From Anaerolineae bacterium (lineage in GTDB: Bacteria > Chloroflexota > Anaerolineae > JAADDB01), in the NCBI GenBank assembly GCA_015486895.1, contig WFQT01000190.1:1-8607 (forward strand): a stretch of 8,607 nucleotides of DNA, read 5' to 3'. The position numbers were made by a program, and so were the translations under genes. The notes under the pieces are model-generated. The model was not told the origin of the DNA and did no database searches. It was given only the letters and a program-made list of their open reading frames with translations. This document shows positions 1 through 5,796 of this stretch, piece after piece (the first letter of the stretch is position 1; every line of letters starts with the position of its first letter).

Positions 1-285
1 ATGTTATTCTGTGGCTAAAACCCAAAATGCCAACGTTTAGTGAGACGTGTTAAATTCTATGTTCCTGTCGGAGAGCGGGCCCACTTCGCCCATTCGTTTT
101 GAACATAAATGAATAGAAGAACATTGATTTTCTCTGACGGTTTCTGATTTTGGCAGCGTAAATTTGTGTTTGCATTTTGTCACTTGCCTGAATCGCAATA
201 GTTTCCGAGCACTCTGTTGGCTGCGAATCTTGGCCGCAGGACTCATCTGTGAAATATACCGTATCTTGGCAAGGAGAAAGAGAAT
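1..285. other. Upstream non-coding stretch, no supported gene
   Basis: All three plus-strand frames meet a stop early (TAA at 16-18, TAG at 38-40, TAA at 51-53). At most the last few codons of an upstream gene could be present, and I cannot tell which frame that would be. Reverse-strand reading frames exist, but they run into the permease start and resemble no protein I know. I found no convincing promoter pair here. The last part holds the permease ribosome binding site, AAGGAG at 271-276. The permease may be transcribed from further upstream or from a non-canonical promoter. Confidence 0.6.
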
Positions 286-2907
286 ATGGTTGAACGGATT
301 CCATTCTGGCAAAAAGCCGGTTATTATCTACTTACCTTAGTGGCCGCACTCATCGGTTCCATGCTCTGGCTGCCTTTCTTAACCAACTACCTGCCAGGGG
401 GGGCAAGTATCAGCCATTGGTCCTCCACCACTGCCTACCTGGTTTCAGCACCATTTTTCTTAATTGGCATTGTCTTGTGGCGCTACCTGGAAAGAAGTGA
501 CTTAAAGGAAGTCCGCAAGATGGGTGAAATGTGTTTAACCATTTCCATGATGGTACTCGTCTTCGCTATCTTCGCCCGTGCGATTTATTTTGCTTTTGTG
601 GCCACCGGGGAATATCGGTGGAGCATGGTAAAAGAATATTGGAACCCTGCCGACCCCGCGCAACCATCGCTGTGGCGAGGGTTCCTTGTAACCATAAAAA
701 TCACTTTGATCGCTACCGTTTTTGCCCTCGTGTTGGGAACGTTAGCAGGTGTAGGCCGCACAAGTAAAAACAAGTTGTTCAACGGCATCATGGTGGTTTA
801 CGTAGAATTCTTTCGCAACACCCCACTCATTGTCCAACTGTTCCTTTGGTATTTCGGCACAACACAGTTCTTGAAGCTCTTTCACTTAGAATTAGGTTTT
901 CGGTTGACTTCTTTTACCGCCGGCATATTCGGCTTAGCATTTTACACCGGAGCCTATATCTCCGAGGCCATCCGCGCCGGTATTCTTTCTATTAGTAAGG
1001 GGCAGTGGGAAGCTGCCCACTCGTTAGCGTTGACGCCAATACAGACCATGCAATACATCATTCTGCCACAAGCGTTCCGCATTGTGATCCCCCCTCTGAC
1101 CAGCCAGTTCATTAACCTGTACAAGAACTCTACCATTGTCATGACTGTTGGTGTGACCGACCTGCTGTTTAACGCCAATGAGGTAGAGGCGCAGACATTC
1201 CGCGGCTTTGAGATATTCACGGCGGCAGTAATCATTTATTTAACCGGTACGCTAACTCTTTCAGCCATTATGAATGTTATAAACTACCTGGTGTCAGCGG
1301 AACAACGCGGTCAAAATGGTCCCCAAGTTTCCCAGCCGGACAAAGTGTCGGTCGTTATGGGACGCGTGGGCGAAGTGACCGGGGTAATTACCAGCTTTAT
1401 CTGGCGGTTACCCGACTATCTAATCAAATTAGACTTGGGGGAAAAACTGGTGCAGATTGGTGGTTGGACCATTTTGCTTTCTTTTTTCTTTGGTGAATGG
1501 TTCAACCGGATTTTCGCTGAAGGGCTGTTAGGATTGAACCAGGGTGGCACAGGGCCTAACATGCTCCATGGACAGGGGATGGTGGTGTTCCTTTTCTGGA
1601 TAGTGCCCATTGGCGCTATTATAGCCATGGCTGTTGGCATTGTCGGTCACTATTCTGAGTTCATCCGCGACAAGATCCAAATGGAGTTGCTCTATGTTAC
1701 TATGCTGCTCCCCTTAGCCCCCCTGCTCTATGCAATCTGGACTATCGGCAGGAATAATGCTCGAGATGTTTACTTCTACGATTTAGGGGCCGGCCTCTGG
1801 ATTGCTGCTATAGGAAGCCTTCTTATTTACTTAGGTCTGGAAGCGCATGCTGTAGAAACGGAGCACCCGCGCCTTATCGGCCGGCGGCGCAAGATCGGCT
1901 GGATTGCTGGGCTTATCTTCCTATTCGTTGCTGTTGCTATCCCCGGCGTGCCCCCCATGATCACTCACATCCAGAAAGGTATGCCTTCGCCCACCCGGGT
2001 GGATTGGTCCAGCATCACACGTAACATTGGCTTCCTAATGGGTGGATTCCCGTTAGCAAGGGCTAGCGTTGGTCATGCCGTTTTAGCGGTAGCCCTTTTC
2101 CTAATTGAGGTGCTTTTTATTATTAGCATCATTCTCTTCTTGCTGTTCTTGCTCTACAAACTATACCAAGTCAACGCCAAAGTCGCATCAGTGGTGCTTG
2201 TTGCTTTCTTTATTGGCATCTGGGCTGCTTCAAAATATCACTTGCTTCCTCCGCTAACAGCTATCAATGTAAAGTTCGGCGGATTAGAATTAACTTTCTT
2301 CTTAGCAGCGATTGCCATTACTGTCAGCTTCCTCATTGGCATTGTCGCTGGCATGATGCGCCTATCTAAATTTCCATTCATCAGTGTGCCAGCTATCGCT
2401 TACATCGAGCTCATCCGTGGTGTGCCGCTGTTCATGTTTATTATTTACATGTTCATCACCATTCCGCAGGTGGTGAAAGGGATGGAGAATCTCGATAACT
2501 GGGAATCGGCGCTTATCGCTTTTATTATCTTTACCTCTACCTATATTGCTGAAATTGTTCGTGCTGGCATCCAATCTATCGATCGTGGACAGTGGGAAGC
2601 GGCGCACTCCTTAGGCATGGGGTACGGCGTGACAATGGTGGAGATCGTTCTGCCGCAGGCACTGAAGCGCATGATCCCACCTATTGTGAGCCAGTTTATT
2701 GCTCTGTTCAAGGACACTTCGCTGGCATATTTCATCGGCGTGGTCGAGTTCTTCCGCGCTATCACCATTACCTACAATCGTGAGTATGACGGCACTTTCT
2801 CACTGTTGATCTTCGCCGCAGTCGTTTATTTCATCTTCTCCTATGCCATGTCCCTTGGCTCGGAAAAGCTGCGCCGCAGCATGGGCGCACAAGAACGCGC
2901 TACGTAA
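286..2907 (+). CDS. Fused polar amino acid ABC transporter permease (AapQ-like half + AapM-like half)
   Basis: This is an 873-residue inner-membrane protein forming the translocation channel of a polar amino acid uptake ABC transporter (HisM/AapQM permease family). The first permease domain spans about residues 128-340. Its EAA coupling loop begins EAAHSL at 242 and is followed by LPQAFR and IPPLTSQF, an AapQ-like pattern. The second spans about 664-866, with the loop EAAHSLGMG at 771, then LPQALK, IPPIVSQF and ALFKDTS, an AapM-like pattern. These loops should contact the ATPase dimer. Hydrophobic segments at about 12-31, 50-66 and 84-107 precede domain 1, and several more fill the 390-650 linker. 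Typical family members are single-domain proteins that pair as two subunits, so one chain probably supplies both. The start is supported by AAGGAG at 271-276, 9 nt upstream of the ATG. No ATPase or binding-protein gene is visible here. The substrate (glutamate, glutamine or a broader range) cannot be read from the sequence. Confidence 0.9.
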   Translation: MVERIPFWQKAGYYLLTLVAALIGSMLWLPFLTNYLPGGASISHWSSTTAYLVSAPFFLIGIVLWRYLERSDLKEVRKMGEMCLTISMMVLVFAIFARAIYFAFVATGEYRWSMVKEYWNPADPAQPSLWRGFLVTIKITLIATVFALVLGTLAGVGRTSKNKLFNGIMVVYVEFFRNTPLIVQLFLWYFGTTQFLKLFHLELGFRLTSFTAGIFGLAFYTGAYISEAIRAGILSISKGQWEAAHSLALTPIQTMQYIILPQAFRIVIPPLTSQFINLYKNSTIVMTVGVTDLLFNANEVEAQTFRGFEIFTAAVIIYLTGTLTLSAIMNVINYLVSAEQRGQNGPQVSQPDKVSVVMGRVGEVTGVITSFIWRLPDYLIKLDLGEKLVQIGGWTILLSFFFGEWFNRIFAEGLLGLNQGGTGPNMLHGQGMVVFLFWIVPIGAIIAMAVGIVGHYSEFIRDKIQMELLYVTMLLPLAPLLYAIWTIGRNNARDVYFYDLGAGLWIAAIGSLLIYLGLEAHAVETEHPRLIGRRRKIGWIAGLIFLFVAVAIPGVPPMITHIQKGMPSPTRVDWSSITRNIGFLMGGFPLARASVGHAVLAVALFLIEVLFIISIILFLLFLLYKLYQVNAKVASVVLVAFFIGIWAASKYHLLPPLTAINVKFGGLELTFFLAAIAITVSFLIGIVAGMMRLSKFPFISVPAIAYIELIRGVPLFMFIIYMFITIPQVVKGMENLDNWESALIAFIIFTSTYIAEIVRAGIQSIDRGQWEAAHSLGMGYGVTMVEIVLPQALKRMIPPIVSQFIALFKDTSLAYFIGVVEFFRAITITYNREYDGTFSLLIFAAVVYFIFSYAMSLGSEKLRRSMGAQERAT

Positions 2908-2949
2908 TTCGCTGCTATCAGGTTCTACACAGCGTAGACTATATATTGA

Positions 2950-2977
2950 GCGCCGGGTCATGTGACCCGGCGCCTTT
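2950..2977 (+). terminator. Probable intrinsic terminator of the permease unit
   Basis: A perfect 11-bp inverted repeat (2950-2960 with 2963-2973) leaves only TG between the arms, so the real loop is probably 4 nt with a 10-bp stem. The stem is very GC-rich, and the hairpin starts 43 bp after the permease stop codon. It is followed by CTTTGCT, which is only a short T tract, so termination efficiency is uncertain. A symmetrical stem of this kind could also act on the opposite strand. Confidence 0.7.
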
Positions 2978-3048
2978 GCTATGAGAGTTGCTGGCGCTGA
3001 CTTTATCTCCAGCCCCTTTCCATGCACGGGATAGGACCAGTTCCCTTC

Positions 3049-3076
3049 TTCACCTCAGAGAGCGCGGAGAAAAAGC
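3049..3076 (-). repeat. Degenerate intergenic short-unit repeat
   Basis: Read on the minus strand this is a pyrimidine- and GC-rich run of the form CTCCGCGCTCTCTGAGGTGA. It resembles the widespread intergenic repeats made of roughly 8-bp units such as CTCTGTGN and CTTTGCGN. It has drifted, and only about three units are recognisable. It is probably related to the better-preserved arrays in the dnaA-alaS spacer. Confidence 0.35.
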
Positions 3077-3092
3077 ACAAGGAAGTTAACAA

Positions 3093-3134
3093 CAAGAGAA
3101 ACCTTAAGAATGCAATGCAATTTTCATTCTCTTG
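3093..3134. repeat. Inverted repeat, 8-bp arms
   Basis: CAAGAGAA (3093-3100) and TTCTCTTG (3127-3134) are perfect reverse complements separated by 26 nt. The spacer contains the small tandem GCAATGCAAT (3112-3121). It could be a hairpin or a bipartite protein site. There is no T tract after it, so it is unlikely to be a terminator. Confidence 0.35.
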
Positions 3135-3162
3135 ATGTAGGATTTCGTGTCATCGCACCACA

Positions 3163-3172
3163 CTACATGTAG
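3163..3172. repeat. Palindrome CTACATGTAG
   Basis: This is a perfect 10-bp palindrome. Its right part, ATGTAGG (3167-3173), is also present as a direct copy at 3135-3141. A looser relative, CTACATGGGTAG, lies at 3295-3306 just after the predicted distal dnaA promoter. The three copies could be operator half-sites, but nothing identifies a regulator. Confidence 0.3.
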
Positions 3173-3236
3173 GGGAAAATTGCCGTTCTAAACAGAGATT
3201 TGGACTTGGATAATTGCTTTTTCTGGGCTCGGCGAA

Positions 3237-3265
3237 TTGTCTCCCTCGCGTCCATCTGCTAAAAT
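3237..3265 (+). promoter_or_regulatory. Predicted sigma70-type promoter, distal to dnaA
   Basis: TTGTCT (3237-3242) and TAAAAT (3260-3265) are separated by exactly 17 bp and match consensus at 4/6 and 5/6 positions. Transcription would start near 3272, giving a leader of about 345 nt before dnaA or a separate small RNA. No open reading frame with a ribosome binding site follows directly. Confidence 0.45.
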
Positions 3266-3271
3266 GAAAAA

Positions 3272-3616
3272 TGTTCCTGATGTCTTGTCCTACTCTACAT
3301 GGGTAGTGGGCAAGCAGACTAATTGCCACTTGTTGTTCTTCGGTGGAAAACAGCGCCTAGGCCGGTTGCAAAGCAGATCGGCCCCCTTATCTGAGAGACC
3401 CATTCTATTTGGGTGAGCTACTCGACAAAACAGTAACCGTACTAACCGAACGAAACGAATCGCGTCCTACGCGGGTATATTGTTCTGGAAGCGTCATTGA
3501 AGGCACTCTGGGGGCTTTTGAGCCTCTTGGGGTTTGCAATTGGCACAAGGTAAGGCACGCTACTCACGGGGCAGTAACGTCGATATAGTGTCTTTTTCCG
3601 CGGCGGAGAGAATCAA
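3272..3616 (+). other. Possible long structured leader of dnaA
   Basis: If transcribed, this stretch can fold into several local hairpins. CTTGTCCTAC (3284-3293) pairs with 3303-3314 with a 2-nt bulge. GGCCG (3360-3364) pairs with CGGCC (3379-3383). ACCCA (3398-3402) pairs with TGGGT (3410-3414). CGCG (3461-3464) pairs with CGCG (3470-3473). 3511-3516 pairs with 3521-3526, including one wobble pair. None matches an RNA family I recognise: I considered 6S, SRP RNA, RNase P, tmRNA and T-box. No DnaA-box cluster is visible. The closest site is GGTGGAAAA at 3342-3350, one mismatch from a relaxed box on the minus strand. Confidence 0.3.
3584..3589 (+). promoter_or_regulatory. Candidate -10 element of a proximal dnaA promoter
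   Basis: TATAGT matches the -10 consensus at 5/6 positions, about 27 bp ahead of the dnaA start codon. The corresponding -35 position (TACTCA, 3561-3566) is poor at 3/6, so the promoter would be weak or activator-dependent. A start near 3596 would leave a short leader containing the dnaA ribosome binding site GGAGAG at 3605-3610. Confidence 0.3.
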
Positions 3617-4987
3617 ATGGAAAGGCAAAACTTAGATCCACAAGAAATTTGGCAGGCAGCTAAAGGTGCTTTACAGCTCCAAATGACGCGAGCGAATTTT
3701 GATGAGTGGGTTAAAGACGCACGACTACTTACAGCGGAGGAGAATTCATTCATTGTTGGTGTGCCAAATTTCTACGTGCGAGATTGGCTACAGGCCAGGC
3801 TTCACCCCATGATTAAGCGCACATTGGAAGGCATCGTCGGACACGCAGTAGAATTACGCTATACAGTACAACAAAAACCCCACCGAACCAAGGAGCTGGC
3901 ACCTGGGCCCAACATGCTCTGGCCGGATAATGGCGGCTCAGACAAATTGCCGCAAGGGATAGTCCTCAATCCCCGCTACACCTTTGAGCGTTTTATTGTC
4001 GGCTCGGGAAATCGTATGGCTCATGCCGCCGCTTTGGCTATCGCCGAGCGCCCCGGCTATACCTACAACCCACTTTTTTTGCACGGCGGTGTCGGTTTAG
4101 GGAAAACCCACTTATTACAGGCTGTAGGCCATGAGGCCATGCGACGAGGTTACAAGATTTTATACGTTTCTTCCGAGACGTTCACTAACGATCTAATAAA
4201 TGCTATTCGTACGCAAAGCACTGCGGCGTTTCGCGAGCGGTACCGCACCGTAGATGTGTTGCTTATCGACGATATTCAGTTCATTGCCGGGAAAGAAACT
4301 ACCCAGGAAGAATTCTTCCATACCTTCAATACCCTCTACGCGGCCAACAAACAGATTTGTATCACCAGTGACCGCCACCCCAGGGAAATGGTCAGCCTAC
4401 AAGAGCGTTTGGTTTCTCGCTTCCAGGGCGGTATCCTGACCGACGTACGCCCGCCAGATTACGAAACCCGTTTAGCTATCCTGCGCGCCCGGGCGGGAGA
4501 CGTGCAGATACCTTTTCCTGAGGAGGTCTTAGACTTTGTGGCGCGAAAGGTAGAGACCAATATCCGTGAACTGGAGGGCGCTTTTAACCGACTTGTTGCT
4601 CATGCCCGTCTAGATAAGGCACCTTTGGCTGTCGAAGTAGCGGCGGAAATCCTACGTGACATTGCTCCTGTAATCCCGACTGTTATTGATCCGGCACAAC
4701 TCATCCGCGTTGTAGCCCGTCACTACAGTCTGAGCGAGGACGATCTTAAAGGGCCTTCCCGCAGTCGGCAGATCGTCACTGCCCGCCACATTGCTATGTT
4801 CCTCTTGCGCGAGGAAACCAGCCTCTCTTTGCCCCAGATCGGACAACTGTTGGGCGGACGGGACCACACGACGGTAATGCACGGCTATAATAAAATCAAG
4901 AACGCCCTGCTTCAAGACAGTGCCTTGCAACATCAGATTATGCGCATCCAACAAATCCTGCAGCAAAGGGTGCCGGCAATGGAATAA
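3617..4987 (+). CDS. dnaA: Chromosomal replication initiator protein DnaA
   Basis: This is a cytoplasmic AAA+ ATPase that binds DnaA boxes and opens the replication origin; at 456 residues it has the normal family length. Domain I (about 1-85) is the oligomerisation and helicase-loading module, and domain II (about 86-115) is a short linker. Domain III (about 116-350) opens with LNPRYTFERFIVG and carries Walker A GGVGLGKTH (157-165), Walker B LLIDDIQF (215-222), sensor 1 TSDRHP (250-255), the arginine finger R268 in SRF, and sensor 2 R317 in NIRELEG. Domain IV (about 355-456) has the basic loop SRSRQ (381-385) and the DnaA signature GGRDHTTVMHG (413-423). The ATG at 3617 follows GGAGAG with 6-nt spacing. 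dnaN, its usual neighbour, is absent; alaS lies 809 bp downstream. Identification is secure. Confidence 0.98.
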   Translation: MERQNLDPQEIWQAAKGALQLQMTRANFDEWVKDARLLTAEENSFIVGVPNFYVRDWLQARLHPMIKRTLEGIVGHAVELRYTVQQKPHRTKELAPGPNMLWPDNGGSDKLPQGIVLNPRYTFERFIVGSGNRMAHAAALAIAERPGYTYNPLFLHGGVGLGKTHLLQAVGHEAMRRGYKILYVSSETFTNDLINAIRTQSTAAFRERYRTVDVLLIDDIQFIAGKETTQEEFFHTFNTLYAANKQICITSDRHPREMVSLQERLVSRFQGGILTDVRPPDYETRLAILRARAGDVQIPFPEEVLDFVARKVETNIRELEGAFNRLVAHARLDKAPLAVEVAAEILRDIAPVIPTVIDPAQLIRVVARHYSLSEDDLKGPSRSRQIVTARHIAMFLLREETSLSLPQIGQLLGGRDHTTVMHGYNKIKNALLQDSALQHQIMRIQQILQQRVPAME

Positions 4988-5047
4988 AGGCGAGGCATAC
5001 CTCACCTCCTCCCCCTGGGATTGTTTTCGCTTGGAATTCGCGTAGGT

Positions 5048-5061
5048 CAGGTGGAGACCTG
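5048..5061. repeat. Small hairpin CAGGT/ACCTG
   Basis: CAGGT (5048-5052) and ACCTG (5057-5061) enclose GGAG. This is the first of a row of inverted repeats downstream of dnaA. There is no adjacent T tract, so it is unlikely to be the dnaA terminator. Confidence 0.35.
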
Positions 5062-5078
5062 CCGTTATTTGTTTTCCA

Positions 5079-5122
5079 ACCCCCTTTTCCTTCGCCTGTG
5101 GTTGGGAGAGGGAAGAGGGGGT
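5079..5122. repeat. Long imperfect hairpin with pyrimidine/purine arms
   Basis: The left arm 5079-5096 (A, five C, four T, then CCTTC...) pairs with 5105-5122 (GG...GGGAAGAGGGGGT). Twelve base pairs run uninterrupted from the base with one G-T wobble. A second wobble, two more pairs, one G/A mismatch and two final pairs follow, around an 8-nt loop. It resembles dispersed intergenic repeats with CCCTTTTCC/GGGAAGAGGGG arms seen in many bacterial genomes. It lies 91 bp after dnaA and lacks a T tract, so it may block transcription or protect an RNA end rather than terminate classically. Confidence 0.5.
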
Positions 5123-5139
5123 AGCCGCTATAGGCGGCT
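5123..5139. repeat. Hairpin AGCCGC/GCGGCT
   Basis: AGCCGC (5123-5128) and GCGGCT (5134-5139) enclose TATAG. It abuts the longer hairpin that ends at 5122 with no gap, which suggests one compound repeat element rather than chance pairing. Confidence 0.4.
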
Positions 5140-5182
5140 GGGAGTAATAAGTGAGGGCGTCTATCAACCATTACGAAGCCTG

Positions 5183-5203
5183 CCTGCGCAGGTTGGAATC
5201 CAA
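5183..5203. repeat. Palindromes CCTGCGCAGG and TTGGAATCCAA
   Basis: CCTGCGCAGG (5183-5192) is a perfect palindrome, immediately followed by TTGGAATCCAA (5193-5203), which is symmetrical about one base. The phrase GAAGCCTGCCTGCGCAGG is typical of dispersed repeats that give spurious 'LPAQVGIQ'-like translations in many genomes. I take it as repeat debris, not coding sequence. Confidence 0.4.
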
Positions 5204-5308
5204 TCGCCGAAAGCAGTGAATGGGCTTGTGACAACAATCTGTAAGGGGGCAATGTTTGGGAGGCGCGGGAATGCCCCTAACCTGGCCAAGCCAGAACCAA
5301 AAAGCCAA

Positions 5309-5340
5309 ACGCGAAGGCGCGAAGAAGCGAAGTCGCAAAG
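5309..5340 (+). repeat. Four tandem 8-bp units NNGCRAAG
   Basis: Four contiguous octamers are visible: ACGCGAAG (5309-5316), GCGCGAAG (5317-5324), AAGCGAAG (5325-5332) and TCGCAAAG (5333-5340). This belongs to a class of dispersed intergenic repeats based on an 8-bp GCAAAG-type unit. A second array in the opposite orientation begins 85 bp later. Confidence 0.7.
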
Positions 5341-5425
5341 TCTCTTGTTTTTCTCTCTATGTGATCGTACCGCTCTAATCCCATCTTGGTCCAATCGCCC
5401 CAGTCTGTTTGGCTATTTATTTTTT

Positions 5426-5458
5426 CTTTGCGCCTTAGTGCTCTTTGCGGCTCTGCGT
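5426..5458 (-). repeat. Four inverted 8-bp units of the same family
   Basis: Units read on the plus strand are CTTTGCGC (5426-5433), CTTAGTGC (5434-5441), a single inserted T (5442), CTTTGCGG (5443-5450) and CTCTGCGT (5451-5458). These are reverse complements of the NNGCRAAG unit at 5309-5340. The two arrays therefore point towards each other around an 85-bp centre. The minus-strand reading NAEPQRALRRKEK is a typical spurious translation of such repeats. Confidence 0.7.
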
Positions 5459-5675
5459 TAAATTTTCGTTCAGCGTACAAGAATTTCACTGATAAGGTAC
5501 TACGCGTTGAGATAATACCAAACAACTGTCTAATGTCAGGCGTGTAAGGACAGCTATTGGGCCTGCCCTATGGGAGTGATAGCAAGAATGTGCCCTTACC
5601 CCTCGGGGAAATATCCCGCGCACGCACAAGGCAATGATGACCCCTGACGCAGATGATGAGTGACAGGAAACGGCT
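5459..5675. other. Spacer between repeat arrays and alaS promoter
   Basis: I see no gene here. There is an isolated extended -10-like element, TGAGATAAT (5508-5516), with no good -35. There are minor complementary pieces: CTGTC at 5526-5530 with GACAG at 5549-5553, and CCCC/GGGG at 5599-5608. A 107-residue minus-strand frame crosses this region into the alaS start, but it has no recognisable domain or ribosome binding site. Confidence 0.4.
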
Positions 5676-5704
5676 TTGACTTTTGCTAAACGATAGCATA
5701 AAAT
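5676..5704 (+). promoter_or_regulatory. Predicted sigma70-type promoter of alaS
   Basis: TTGACT (5676-5681) and TAAAAT (5699-5704) are separated by 17 bp, each matching consensus at 5/6 positions. This is the best promoter in the window. Transcription should start near 5711, giving an alaS leader of about 86 nt. The 7-bp direct repeat TTGCTAA occurs at 5683-5689 and 5704-5710, exactly 21 bp apart, in the spacer and at the -10 edge. GCTA/TAGC (5685-5688, 5694-5697) also forms a small inverted repeat in the spacer. These could be a repressor site. Confidence 0.65.
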
Positions 5705-5710
5705 TGCTAA

Positions 5711-5796
5711 GTTAATATTCTGCTTCTGGGGCCGCTTAAGCGGAACAGGGAGCGAGAGAAATCCGTTCAGGGACGGTAGGGGGTAGGGATGCAAAG
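5711..5796 (+). other. alaS leader with two small hairpins
   Basis: CCGC/GCGG (5732-5735, 5740-5743, loop TTAA) and CCGT/ACGG (5763-5766, 5773-5776, 6-nt loop) are the only evident structures. There is no T-box signature (AGGGTGG..ACCGCG) and no leader terminator. The G-rich GGTAGGGGGTAGGG at 5775-5788 would provide a loose ribosome binding site. Confidence 0.4.

Noticed and set aside
230..260. Permease promoter (TTGGCC ... TATACC)
   Set aside because: Spacing is 19 bp and both hexamers match consensus at only 4/6 positions.
37..312. Minus-strand frames of 91 and 84 residues before the permease
   Set aside because: They overlap each other and the permease start, and no family features are visible.
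3271..3306. Possible 11-residue leader peptide (ATG at 3271) ahead of dnaA
   Set aside because: It has no Shine-Dalgarno, its ATG lies at or before the predicted transcription start, and no peptide logic is evident.
2908..3616. oriC upstream of dnaA
   Set aside because: There is no cluster of DnaA boxes and no clear AT-rich unwinding region; only one imperfect box was found.
4992..5003. GAGG/CCTC hairpin directly after dnaA as its terminator
   Set aside because: The stem is only 4 bp and no T tract follows; the dnaA terminator remains unidentified.
4652..5252. Minus-strand reading frames of 171 and 104 residues overlapping the dnaA 3' end
   Set aside because: They are antisense to conserved DnaA domain IV, and their other parts come from the repeat hairpins; no recognisable motifs.
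5309..5458. CRISPR array
   Set aside because: Units are 8 bp, contiguous and without unique spacers, so they do not have CRISPR repeat-spacer structure.
5021..5461. Plus-strand 146-residue reading frame in the dnaA-alaS spacer
   Set aside because: It runs through the hairpins and the octamer arrays; its sequence is the translation of dispersed repeats and shows no domain.
5277..5525. Minus-strand 82-residue frame containing NAEPQR and similar
   Set aside because: This is a typical spurious product of the 8-bp repeat class, not a protein.
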